A DNA stretch of 64,000 bases from Rhizobium subbaraonis (GTDB lineage: Bacteria > Pseudomonadota > Alphaproteobacteria > Rhizobiales > Rhizobiaceae): assembly GCF_900220975.1 (NCBI RefSeq), contig NZ_OBQD01000007.1:124001-188000 (forward strand), in the 5' to 3' direction. Position numbers and translations under genes: made by a program. Shown one piece after another: positions 26,922 to 36,977 of the stretch (the first letter of the stretch is position 1; every line of letters begins with the position of its first letter). Under the pieces are notes generated by a model, which saw only the letters and a list, made by a program, of their open reading frames with translations, ran no database searches and was not told the origin of the DNA.

Positions 26922-27431
26922 ACGAAATGAACGAGTGCAAGCCGTAATCGGACGGAACCTGAAGATAGGTCCTGCCGGGCAGCGGAAAGGAGATCACGCA
27001 GGCGGGACTTCGCGGGCGTTTACGCCTTTCGCCGGGTTCGAACGGCGCCACCATGCGCGCAGCCGATCACGGCTGACGCCAGCCGCAACCAATCGCTGGC
27101 CTCTTAAGCGGGGGCGAAACAACCGCACTCTTCGCAGGCTGCAACCACCGACCCCGAAGCGATGACACGCAACTGATGAGACCGCGGGACTGGCGGCCCC
27201 TCGCCAGGAGCCCTCTGCCGGTGCCGAACACATCCGAAGCCAGCACGGGGAATTCATGTATGTCAGGCAAACGTAGGCTGCGGCTTTGTAATTCGAGGTG
27301 CCCGAACTCAGAACCGGACGCGCCAGATACAGCCGAAAGCGCGTCAAGCCGCGGCGATTGCGGAGATTGTAAACGCAGCGGGCGCAGCCGCATCGCGACT
27401 GCGCCCGGAAATGCCGAACCGCAAAGCGTCC
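26922..27431. other. Intergenic region with no recognised gene
   Basis: About 510 bp between the regulator and ettA. Open frames present on both strands have no start site with a ribosome-binding sequence and no recognisable motifs. The only structured element is the ettA terminator at 27379-27407. A GGTTCGAA sequence near 27038 recalls a tRNA T loop, but no tRNA cloverleaf can be built around it. Confidence 0.5.
27379..27407 (-). terminator. Terminator after ettA
   Basis: A perfect 9-bp stem, CGGGCGCAG/CTGCGCCCG, 25 bp beyond the ettA stop. On the minus strand it is followed by CTGCGTTTAC, a short U run. Confidence 0.65.
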
Positions 27432-29081
<1,650 letters not shown>

Positions 29082-29379
29082 AACGCGTATGCTCCGCATC
29101 GTAAGGAATTTTGCCCGCTATGTAGGCGAATTCGTCCGCAGCGGCAATGCGGCCGCAGCCCGCGCCGGTGAATTGTCGCAAGAACGTCTTCGGCGTAAGC
29201 AGCGCGGTGATCCTGGCATCCGGCAGCCCGCGTTGCCGGTGAGCGTCGCGGAGCCTCAGGCTCCATTCCCCCCAAAGCCTGATGCGTCCCCCCTTGCACC
29301 ACGGCCGTTGTGCACTCCACAGTTTCCCAGACCTTCCCTCCCCGGGCGCCACGCAATCGCCCCCATTGGCCAGGGCTCC

Positions 29380-30159
29380 CTACTGGCCACCTGCGGCAGC
29401 AAGAAGCCCGGCCTTGCAATCCTGCTTCGTCGGTGCTGCCTTCAGGACCAGCCCCGAAAGCTCGCCTTCGACAGCCGCCAGCCCGATCGTTACGCCGGTG
29501 ACGATCTCCTTGCCGTCCACACTGCGGCAGCGCAGCCGCACCCGGTCGCCGGCCCCTGCGCCGAAAGCACCGTTGAAGGCTTCGCCGACCTCGGAAATCG
29601 TCACGATCTTGCCTGACCTGCTCGTGAAGAAAGCCCCGACCGCCGAGCGGTTGACGACTTCCAGCATGTCCAGGGCGCGCGAAAAATAGTCCTCGGCCGT
29701 TGCCGCATGGCAGGTTCCGTGCATCAACCATTGATGCCGGTCGAGGCCGGTAGCGACACCGGGCATCGCCGCCGCAAGCCGCGCCTGTGTGCCGTCAGAA
29801 AGGGCGAGCTTGGGCAGATCGTCCCAGTTTCGCGACCGGTCACGCTTTTTCAGTTCCGCGTCGATGCCGCAGTAGCTTTTCTTCACCTGCCAGAGGCCAT
29901 GCAGGCCGAGGCGTGGCGCGAGCCCCTGCCCGCCAGCCTTCTCGCATTCCGCAGCGTTTGGCCGGACCATGCAGTAGCCCGGTTGCCAACTGAGGGCCAG
30001 CACGTGGCGGGTGGCGCCTTCAGGCGCTTCGACGGGCAACGGCGCGGAAAGCGCCGGCCCGGATGCCGTGATCGCGAGGGAGAAAACAAAAGAGGCAAGC
30101 ACGCGGCCCGAAAAGCCGCACACGGCAGTTCCGAGCCATGCAAATCCGGGTATCATCAT
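29380..30159 (-). CDS. RNase T2 family secreted ribonuclease, altered CAS-2 motif
   Basis: A 259-residue protein with a signal peptide (about 1-39) and an RNase T2 domain. CAS-1 is intact as LGLHGLW (His87). CAS-2 reads DRHQWLMHGTC, with His142 and His147 kept, but the usual HEWxKHG glutamate and lysine are Gln143 and Met146. In the family that Glu helps stabilise the transition state, so activity may be low or changed. Cysteines at 63, 72, 97 and 150 fit the conserved disulphides. It would degrade RNA in the periplasm or outside the cell. Confidence 0.85.
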   Translation of the reverse strand: MMIPGFAWLGTAVCGFSGRVLASFVFSLAITASGPALSAPLPVEAPEGATRHVLALSWQPGYCMVRPNAAECEKAGGQGLAPRLGLHGLWQVKKSYCGIDAELKKRDRSRNWDDLPKLALSDGTQARLAAAMPGVATGLDRHQWLMHGTCHAATAEDYFSRALDMLEVVNRSAVGAFFTSRSGKIVTISEVGEAFNGAFGAGAGDRVRLRCRSVDGKEIVTGVTIGLAAVEGELSGLVLKAAPTKQDCKAGLLAAAGGQ

Positions 30160-30287
30160 GATACGCTCCGGAAATAGAACAAAACATAAACATTAATCAA
30201 CAAAAAGGCGAATTATGCAACCATAAATTTGCAGCACCGGCCGGACGCCGGACAGGCGCAATTGCAATTGCCGACGAAATCCTTTTG

Positions 30288-31280
30288 ATGATCGCCGCAC
30301 CCCAACCGTCAAAGGCCCCTCCGCACATGTTTTCCGAGATGCGCGCTCTGCAGAGCCCCACCGGCGCCACGCTTGCGCTGCGCCATGGCGGAAGCAGCAC
30401 CGGGGAAAAGGGCATCGTCCTGATCAGCCACGGCCTGGCGGAGCACGCCGGCCGCTATGGCCCGTTCGCGCAACACCTCGCCGCCAGCGGATTTCATGTC
30501 TACGCCCACGACCATCGCGGCCACGGCGCCACGACCGCCCCGGATGCGCCGCTCGGCCGCTTCGCCGCTCGGGACGGGCACGACGTGGCGCTGCTCGACA
30601 TGCTCGCTGTGCGCGAGGCAGCGGCAGCCCTGCACCCCGGCCTGCCGGTCATCCAGTTCGGCCACTCGATGGGCGGCTTGCTCGCGCTCGCCTTTGCCGA
30701 GGCCTATCCCGAAAAGATCGACGCCCTCGCCTTCTGGAATGCCAATCACCGACCGGGACTTTCCGGCCGCGCCGCCCAGATGCTGCTGCTGGTCGAGCGC
30801 ATGCTGAAGGGCTCGGATGTGCCAAGCCAACTGCTGCCGCGTCTCACCTTCGCGGCTTGGGGCAAGGCCGTACCGGATCACCGCACGGAGTTCGACTGGC
30901 TCTCGCACGATCCAAAGCAGGTCGAGCTCTACCTGGCCGATCCGCTCTGCGGCTTCGATGCCAGCGTGTCGCTGTGGCTCGACATCTTTCGCCTCGCCTA
31001 TTCCGGCGCCGACCGCGCGCGCCTTGCCAGGCTGCCGCGCTCGCTGCCCATCCATATCGCCGGCGGCGACGAGGATCCGGCCACGGACTTCGCCCGGGCG
31101 ACATCCTGGCTGGCGGCCCGCATGAAGAAGGCGGGCCTTGCCGAGGTGACGTCGGTGGTCTATCGCGGTCTTCGCCACGAAACGCTGAACGAGCGGCTGG
31201 ATCTGCGCGAAAAGCCCCTTGAGGATTTCGTCCGCTGGTGCCTGAAGGTGGCGGCAACCCGAAAACATCCCGGTGACTGA
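30288..31280 (+). CDS. Alpha/beta hydrolase, lysophospholipase/monoacylglycerol lipase-like
   Basis: The 330-residue protein is an alpha/beta hydrolase of the serine aminopeptidase S33/monoglyceride lipase group. The nucleophile elbow GHSMGG puts Ser127 in place, with the oxyanion HG in ISHGLAEHAGRY and the family segment VYAHDHRGHGATT. The acid is probably in AGGDEDPATDF and the base in YRGLRHETLNE. It should cleave monoacyl lipids at the membrane surface. No signal peptide is seen. Its end overlaps the next transporter's reading frame, so the two may be co-transcribed. Confidence 0.87.
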   Translation: MIAAPQPSKAPPHMFSEMRALQSPTGATLALRHGGSSTGEKGIVLISHGLAEHAGRYGPFAQHLAASGFHVYAHDHRGHGATTAPDAPLGRFAARDGHDVALLDMLAVREAAAALHPGLPVIQFGHSMGGLLALAFAEAYPEKIDALAFWNANHRPGLSGRAAQMLLLVERMLKGSDVPSQLLPRLTFAAWGKAVPDHRTEFDWLSHDPKQVELYLADPLCGFDASVSLWLDIFRLAYSGADRARLARLPRSLPIHIAGGDEDPATDFARATSWLAARMKKAGLAEVTSVVYRGLRHETLNERLDLREKPLEDFVRWCLKVAATRKHPGD

Positions 31281-31281
31281 C

Positions 31282-32235
31282 ATGAGCACGCACGCCGCCT
31301 CCCCCCGAGCAGCCGTCCGCAACGAGGTCGGGCTCGGCCTTTCGCTGATGGTGGTTTCGGTGCTGATCGCCCCGGTCATCGACATATTCTCCAAGCTTGC
31401 TGTGGCAGACGTGCCGGCAACGGTCATCACGCTGTGCCGCTTCGTGTTCCAGACGCTGACGCTGCTGCCGATCGTGCTCTGGCGCGGCTCGCTGTTCGAC
31501 CTGACGCGCAAGAAGGTGGCGCTGCATGCCGTGCGCGGCCTGATGACGGCGATCGTCATGATCAGCTTTGTCACGGCGCTTTCGGTGATGGAGCTTGCCG
31601 ATGCGCTGGCGATCTTCTTCGTCGAGCCGATCATCCTGACGATCCTCGGCGCGATCTTCCTCAAGGAGACCATCGGCTGGCGCCGCTACACGGCCTGCGC
31701 GGTCGGCTTCATGGGTGCCCTGCTCGTCATTCAGCCGAGCCTGCAGGAGGTCGGCCCGGTGGCGCTGCTGCCGATCGTCTCGGCATTCTGTCTGGCCATA
31801 TTCCTCCTGATCACCCGTATGGCCGCACAGAGCGAGGACCCATGGTCGATGCAATTGCACACCGGCCTGTGGGGCGCAGGCTTTACTGTGATCGCGCTCG
31901 CGGCGGGCGGCCATTTCGGCTGGCCGATGTTCACCGCCGTAATGCCGCAGGGCGATACCGTGATCTACATCGTCGGTGCCGGCATCGCCGCAACGATCTC
32001 CGGCATCTTCGGCGCCTATGCCTACCGCCATGCGCCGGCCTCGGTTCTGGCTCCGCTGCAATACCTCGAAATCGTTTCGGCGACGGTGCTCGGCTGGTGG
32101 GTCTTCGGCGACCTGCCCGATGCGCTCAAATGGCTCGGCATCGGCATCATCATCGGCTCCGGCCTCTATGTGATCTGGCGGGAGCACAGGCTGCGCAGGC
32201 GGGCGATGCAGCCGCCACCGCTGCCGATTGTCTGA
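31282..32235 (+). CDS. DMT-family transporter (EamA domains)
   Basis: A 317-residue membrane protein with two EamA repeats and ten helices, starting GLGLSLMVVSVLIAPVIDIFSKLAVADVP and ending with a basic tail (REHRLRRRAM). FFVEPIILTILGAIFLKE and APLQYLEIVSATVLGW are the paired conserved helices. A GTG three codons upstream (31273) overlaps the hydrolase stop region; I use the ATG at 31282. Its place after a lipase gene does not reveal a substrate. Confidence 0.85.
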   Translation: MSTHAASPRAAVRNEVGLGLSLMVVSVLIAPVIDIFSKLAVADVPATVITLCRFVFQTLTLLPIVLWRGSLFDLTRKKVALHAVRGLMTAIVMISFVTALSVMELADALAIFFVEPIILTILGAIFLKETIGWRRYTACAVGFMGALLVIQPSLQEVGPVALLPIVSAFCLAIFLLITRMAAQSEDPWSMQLHTGLWGAGFTVIALAAGGHFGWPMFTAVMPQGDTVIYIVGAGIAATISGIFGAYAYRHAPASVLAPLQYLEIVSATVLGWWVFGDLPDALKWLGIGIIIGSGLYVIWREHRLRRRAMQPPPLPIV

Positions 32236-32407
32236 CGAGCGGCAGTTGGCCGGCGAGAATTGAGAAATGCCAGGCGGTTAGTCCGGCCACTCATCAAGTC
32301 ATGCGGCCTTGACGCTATCGCCGGCCGGCCAACTTTGGTATCCAGAACGCCCGTGCCGGCAACAAGAAGCCGAAAAGGTCCCTCCGGCGCCGGCGAGGAG
32401 GATACCC

Positions 32408-33604
32408 ATGGAAGTGAAGACCCTGCCGCTCTCCGGCATCCGTGTCATCGAACTTGCGCGCGTGCTCGCAGGCCCCTGGGCGGGCCAGATGCTGGCCGAT
32501 CTCGGCGCCGACGTGATCAAGGTCGAAAATCCGGACGGCGGCGACGACACCCGTGCCTGGGGCCCACCCTTCGTCACGGGAAAAGACGGCGAGAACCTTT
32601 CCTCCGCCTATTACCATTCGACCAACCGCAACAAGCGCGCCATCGCTTTGGATTTCCGCTCGGCGGAAGACCTGGAGGTCGCCCGCCGGCTCATTCGCAC
32701 CGCCGACGTTGTCATCGAGAATTTCAAGGTCGGCGGCCTTGAGAAATACGGGCTCGACTACAAGAGCCTTGCCGCCGTGAATCCTCGGCTCGTCTATTGC
32801 TCGATCACCGGTTTCGGACAGGACGGGCCGTATGCCGCCCGGGCGGGCTATGACTATATCGTCCAGGGAATGTCCGGCTTCATGTCGGTCACCGGTGCGC
32901 CGGATGGCGAGCCGATGAAGGCCGGCGTCGCCATTGCCGACATCTTTACCGGCATCTATTCGGTGGCCGCCATTCAGGCAGCCCTGATCCACGCCATGCG
33001 CACCGGCCGTGGCCAGCAGATCGACATGGCCCTGCTCGATGTGCAGTCCGCCGTCATGGCGAACCAGAACATGAACTACCTCGTCTCCGGCATCGCCCCC
33101 ACCCGGCTCGGCAACGCCCACCCCAACATCACCCCCTACGAGGTGATCGAGACGGCCGACGGCCACATCATCCTTGCGGTCGGAAACGACGGGCAGTTTC
33201 AGCGCTTCTGCGCGATCCTCGGCCGGAACGACCTGCCGGCCGACGAGCGCTTCTCGACCAACAAGTCGCGCGTCAAGCATCGGGCTGACCTTCGCCCGCT
33301 GATCCTGGAGCAGAGCCGTAACTGGACCAAGTCGGACCTGCTCTCCGCCTGCGAACGCAACGGCGTCCCGGCCGGTCCGATCAACTCGATCGCCGAAACC
33401 TTCGACGACCCGCAGATCAAGGCGCGCGGCATGCGGCTCGATCTCGCCGACCGTGACGGCAACAGCATCCCCGGCGTGCGCACCCCGATCATCTTCTCGG
33501 AAACGCCGCTGTCCTACGACCGACCAAGCCCCCGGCTCGGCGAACATTCGAGCGAGATCCTGGCCGAACTTGAAGCCATCGAAGAAAAAAGGAAGTCTGC
33601 ATGA
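32408..33604 (+). CDS. Family III CoA-transferase (CaiB/BaiF)
   Basis: This 398-residue enzyme moves CoA between carboxylic acids. Family motifs are LSGIRVIELARVLAGPWAGQMLADLGADVIKVE at the start and NRNKRAIALDFRS near 73-85. Asp178 in VAIADIFTGIYS is the nucleophile that forms the acyl anhydride; GRGQQIDMALLD follows. Formyl-CoA:oxalate, carnitine and succinyl-CoA-dependent transferases share these features, so the substrate is open. It overlaps the next gene, a TPP enzyme, by 4 bp (ATGA), which suggests they act on one substrate. Confidence 0.9.
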   Translation: MEVKTLPLSGIRVIELARVLAGPWAGQMLADLGADVIKVENPDGGDDTRAWGPPFVTGKDGENLSSAYYHSTNRNKRAIALDFRSAEDLEVARRLIRTADVVIENFKVGGLEKYGLDYKSLAAVNPRLVYCSITGFGQDGPYAARAGYDYIVQGMSGFMSVTGAPDGEPMKAGVAIADIFTGIYSVAAIQAALIHAMRTGRGQQIDMALLDVQSAVMANQNMNYLVSGIAPTRLGNAHPNITPYEVIETADGHIILAVGNDGQFQRFCAILGRNDLPADERFSTNKSRVKHRADLRPLILEQSRNWTKSDLLSACERNGVPAGPINSIAETFDDPQIKARGMRLDLADRDGNSIPGVRTPIIFSETPLSYDRPSPRLGEHSSEILAELEAIEEKRKSA

Positions 33605-35313
33605 GCGCGCCGGTGATGCATAACGTGACGCATGGTTCGCCTCAGGCTTCCGGCCATACCACGCCCAGGACGGGCGGGCAGCTCATTGTCGATGCACTTG
33701 TCGCCAATGGCGTCAGGCGGCTGTCCTGCGTGCCCGGCGAAAGCTATCTCGCCGTTCTCGACGCGCTGCACGACACCGACATCGACGTCGTTGTGTGCCG
33801 CCAGGAAGGTGGGGCTGCCATGATGGCGGACTGCTGGGGCAGGCTGACCGGCGAACCCGGCATCTGCATGGTCACCCGCGGGCCCGGCGCCACCAATGCC
33901 TCCGCCGGCCTGCACATCGCCAGGCAGGACTCGGTGCCGATGATCCTGTTCATCGGCCAGGTCCAGCGCGAGGCTCGCGAGCGCGAGGCGTTCCAGGAGA
34001 TCGAATACCGCCGCGCCTTCACCGAGGTCGCCAAATGGGTGGCCGAGATCGACGACGCCCGGCGCATTCCGGAATTCGTCACGCGCGCCTTTGCGGTCGC
34101 AACCTCCGGCAGGCCCGGTCCCGTCGTCCTGGCGCTGCCGGAGGACATGCTGACGGAGACGGTGCATGCGCCCGCAGCGCTCCCCTTCACCCCGGTCGAG
34201 GCGCATCCCGGCCCGCGCCAGATCGCCCGGCTGAAAGCCCTGCTGGAGAAGGCAGAACGCCCCGTCGTTATTCTCGGCGGCAGCCGCTGGGACGAAAAGA
34301 GCGTCGCCGGTTTTTCCGCCTTTGCCGAGCGCTGGTCGCTACCCGTCGCCTGCTCCTTCCGCCGGCAGATGCTGTTCGACCATCTGCACCCGAATTACGC
34401 GGGCGATTCCGGCATCGGCATCAACCCGGCCCTCGGCAGGGAGATCCGCGATGCCGATCTCGTGCTGCTTCTTGGCGGGCGATACTCCGAGATGCCGTCC
34501 TCCAACTACACGCTGTTGGAGAGCCCCTACCCGTCGCAGACGTTGGTCCATGTCCATCCCGATCCTTCCGAGCTCGGCCGCATCTATCGACCGGAGCTTG
34601 CGATCTGCGCCGGGCCGAAGGAATTCGTCGATGCGCTCGCGGACCTGGCACCGCCGTCACCGCCCCGCTGGGCGGAGCGGACCACGGCCATGCATGCGGC
34701 CTATCTCAACTGGTCGACGCCACCCGCAAGCGGACCGGGCGAGGTCCACATGGGACCGATCATGGCCTGGATCGAAGAGAACGTGCCCGAGGACGCGATC
34801 TTCACCAACGGCGCCGGCAACTACGCCACCTGGCTGCACCGGTTCCACCGCTTCCGTCGTTATGCGACGCAGGCTGCCCCCACGTCCGGCTCCATGGGCT
34901 ACGGTCTGCCCGCTGCGGTCGCAGCCAAGCAGTTGTTTCCGGAACGCGAGGTGATCTGCTTTGCCGGCGACGGCTGCTTCCTGATGCACGGGCAGGAATT
35001 CGCCACTGCCGTCCGCTACCGCCTGCCGATCATCACGATCGTCGTCAACAACGGCATCTACGGCACGATCCGCATGCATCAGGAGCGCGAGTATCCGGGA
35101 CGCGTCAGCGCCACCGACCTCACCAACCCGGATTTCGCAGCCATGGCGGTCTCCTATGGCGGTCATGGCGAGGTGGTGACGAAGACGGACGAGTTCGCTC
35201 CCGCATTCCTGCGCGCGCGTGAAAGCGGCAAGCCGTCCATCATCGAGGTGAAGCTCGATCCGGAAGCGATCACGCCCGCACGCACGCTTTCACAGATCAA
35301 GGACGGCCGCTAG
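33601..35313 (+). CDS. Thiamine-pyrophosphate enzyme, acetolactate synthase-like
   Basis: The 570-residue protein has the three-domain architecture of acetolactate synthase, oxalyl-CoA decarboxylase and 2-hydroxyacyl-CoA lyase. Glu69 in VCRQEGGAAMMAD activates the cofactor, TRGPGATNAS is the usual loop, and the TPP/Mg motif runs from GDG (456-458) to NN (483-484). The N-terminal 20 residues are an extra low-complexity tail. Since it is translationally coupled to a CoA-transferase gene, an acyl-CoA substrate is plausible, in the manner of the Frc/Oxc oxalate pair, but the sequence is not a close oxalyl-CoA decarboxylase. Confidence 0.85.
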   Translation: MSAPVMHNVTHGSPQASGHTTPRTGGQLIVDALVANGVRRLSCVPGESYLAVLDALHDTDIDVVVCRQEGGAAMMADCWGRLTGEPGICMVTRGPGATNASAGLHIARQDSVPMILFIGQVQREAREREAFQEIEYRRAFTEVAKWVAEIDDARRIPEFVTRAFAVATSGRPGPVVLALPEDMLTETVHAPAALPFTPVEAHPGPRQIARLKALLEKAERPVVILGGSRWDEKSVAGFSAFAERWSLPVACSFRRQMLFDHLHPNYAGDSGIGINPALGREIRDADLVLLLGGRYSEMPSSNYTLLESPYPSQTLVHVHPDPSELGRIYRPELAICAGPKEFVDALADLAPPSPPRWAERTTAMHAAYLNWSTPPASGPGEVHMGPIMAWIEENVPEDAIFTNGAGNYATWLHRFHRFRRYATQAAPTSGSMGYGLPAAVAAKQLFPEREVICFAGDGCFLMHGQEFATAVRYRLPIITIVVNNGIYGTIRMHQEREYPGRVSATDLTNPDFAAMAVSYGGHGEVVTKTDEFAPAFLRARESGKPSIIEVKLDPEAITPARTLSQIKDGR

Positions 35314-35438
35314 TCCAGAGCAACCCCGTCCCCGGAGTTGCCTATGGTCCCGCGATCACTGCATGATCCGGCGCCGAAGCAATGCCGCCTCGGCTGGATA
35401 CGCAGGCAACGCGCCGGCCGTTCCTGCGTCTGACGACG

Positions 35439-35777
35439 TCAGCCGCGCAGGTGCTGCGTCTGGCCGTAGATGTTGGTGGAACGTGCGCCGGAACGGCAAT
35501 AGCCCAGCATGGGCCGCGGCAACTCGTCCAGCGCGTCGACCATGTCGCGGACGGCATCCGCCGTCACGCCCATTGGGCCGACCGGGATGTGGCGAATATC
35601 GAGGCCCAGTTCGGCCGCGCGCGACGCGATCGCTGAAAATTCCGGCTGGTCGGGGCTTTCATGGTCGGGCCGGTGGCACACGATCGACTTGAACCCCATC
35701 GCCTTGATCTCGTCCAGATCCTCGACGCTGATCTGCCCGGAGACCGAATATTCGTCGTTGACCGCGCGAATCTCCAT
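35439..35777 (-). CDS. Small rhodanese/phosphatase-like protein (TIGR01244 type)
   Basis: A complete 112-residue protein of the family also found fused to beta-lactamase-like sulphur dioxygenases in rhizobia (Blh). Cys94 in LGYCRSGARS makes the phosphatase/sulphurtransferase-type P-loop, and FKSIVCHRPDHESPDQP is the conserved N-terminal half. It probably takes part in persulphide or hydrogen sulphide handling; no fused dioxygenase domain is here. It stands alone between the TPP enzyme (plus strand) and the epimerase-like gene. Confidence 0.84.
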   Translation of the reverse strand: MEIRAVNDEYSVSGQISVEDLDEIKAMGFKSIVCHRPDHESPDQPEFSAIASRAAELGLDIRHIPVGPMGVTADAVRDMVDALDELPRPMLGYCRSGARSTNIYGQTQHLRG

Positions 35778-35850
35778 GATGCGTGCCCTTCCTCAGTTCT
35801 GCTGGCCACCGATGTAGGCTCGCCGGCGCCGGACGTCAATTGCGCCCGCT

Positions 35851-36705
35851 TCAGCGCAGCTCGAAGGAAAGACCGTAGTCGACCGTCTCTCCGGACGCAA
35901 AATCCTTCATTTCTCCGGACGCGATCAGCTCCGCCCGGCCCGCCAGCCGGTGCGACACCGGCTCCAGCCCCATCACGTGGCAGCCGGGAGACTGGTTACG
36001 CCAGACCTGCAGGTAGGGCAGCGTATCGACGCGGAAGCGCAGATGCAGGCTGCGCCCGCCAAGTGCCGCGATCGGGCCGATCGCAACCTCCGCCCATCCA
36101 TGCTGCGCGCTCTGCGCCGCGGCAACGCAGAAGATCCGCATGTCGCCCTCGCCGAACCGCCAAGGCAGAGTGCCGCCCTCGAGCATGGCGCCGGTCAGCC
36201 GGGTTCCATCGTCGAACAGCCGGGTGTTGAAATTGACGTGGTACATCGCAACGGGAGGCCAGCCGCGATCGCCGGTATTTGTCACCTTGTCGTCGAGCGT
36301 GATGTGGCCGGTCTTGCGATCGGCTCTCCACAGGCGTTTCAACTCGGCCGTCTCGCCATTTGCAAGCGCGACCGGAACAATCGCCGTACACACGACCTCG
36401 CCCTCATCCTCCTCGAACAGGATATCCTTGGCCGGATGCGAGGATAGCGAACCATGCAAGGGATAGCACCGCCCGTCGGCTGCCCCCTCCACCGGCTCCG
36501 GATGACGGATATGATCGGGACCGCAGGTGAACATGAAGCCCGGCAGCGCCCTGTCTATCCGCGGGTCGCCATCCGAGGGAATGGCGGCCCCCGGCGCCAG
36601 GTTGACGCCGCGGAAGATTGCCTCCCTCAGATCCAGGGCCGACTTGGGATCGAGCGCGATATCGAAACTGTGCACGCCGTTTTCGGCGGTCAGGGCGAGG
36701 GTCAT
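35851..36705 (-). CDS. Aldose 1-epimerase-like protein (DUF4432 group)
   Basis: A 284-residue galactose-mutarotase fold protein. Features are GFMFTCGPDHIRHPE, CYPLHGSLSSHPA with the active-site-like His, and YHVNFNTRLFDDGTRL, a pattern of the DUF4432 group, which binds unknown sugar ligands. Near residues 65-80 there is RHPEPVEGAADGRC, a loop common in this fold region but with a sequence often seen where palindromic repeats are translated. I use the ATG at 36703-36705, preceded by GGGAG six bases away; another ATG lies seven codons upstream with no ribosome-binding site. Confidence 0.82.
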   Translation of the reverse strand: MTLALTAENGVHSFDIALDPKSALDLREAIFRGVNLAPGAAIPSDGDPRIDRALPGFMFTCGPDHIRHPEPVEGAADGRCYPLHGSLSSHPAKDILFEEDEGEVVCTAIVPVALANGETAELKRLWRADRKTGHITLDDKVTNTGDRGWPPVAMYHVNFNTRLFDDGTRLTGAMLEGGTLPWRFGEGDMRIFCVAAAQSAQHGWAEVAIGPIAALGGRSLHLRFRVDTLPYLQVWRNQSPGCHVMGLEPVSHRLAGRAELIASGEMKDFASGETVDYGLSFELR

Positions 36706-36746
36706 GTCTGCTCCCGGAATCGTCATTTGCTGCGATGCTAGCCCAC

Positions 36747-36778
36747 CCCGGGCGAAACCGATACCGCTTTCGCCCGGG
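36747..36778. repeat. 11-bp perfect inverted repeat between divergent genes
   Basis: CCCGGGCGAAA and TTTCGCCCGGG with a 10-base spacer lie between the divergently read epimerase-like gene and the L,D-transpeptidase gene. As neither gene ends here, it is not an ordinary terminator; it could be an operator or the end of a small RNA. Confidence 0.6.
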
Positions 36779-36977
36779 TACAGGCGTCGTTGGGAACTCC
36801 GCTGAGCAGCGACGCGTTATGCCTCCCGTACAGGGTGATTGTGAGTGACAAGGACGGGCCGGCGGCACGGGCGATGCAAATGTTAGCAGTCCGTTAACCG
36901 TCATTTCACTTTTTCCATATTAAGGTCGAAATTGAGTGCGACGTCCCCGAAATTAGCGCTGACGACAGGTTGATTCC

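Noticed and set aside
27025-27065. GGTTCGAACGGCGCCACCA, resembling a tRNA or tmRNA T arm and CCA end
   Set aside because: Too few bases lie between the loop and CCA for a T stem plus acceptor stem, and no matching 5' acceptor, D or anticodon arm occurs nearby.
26917-27165. 82-codon plus-strand frame in the sahR-ettA gap
   Set aside because: It starts inside the dyad operator region, lacks a ribosome-binding site and has random high-Arg composition.
36460-36520. RHPEPVEG in the epimerase-like protein as a recent repeat insertion
   Set aside because: The codons do not match the usual repeat DNA and the loop lies in a variable region of the fold, so insertion is not supported.
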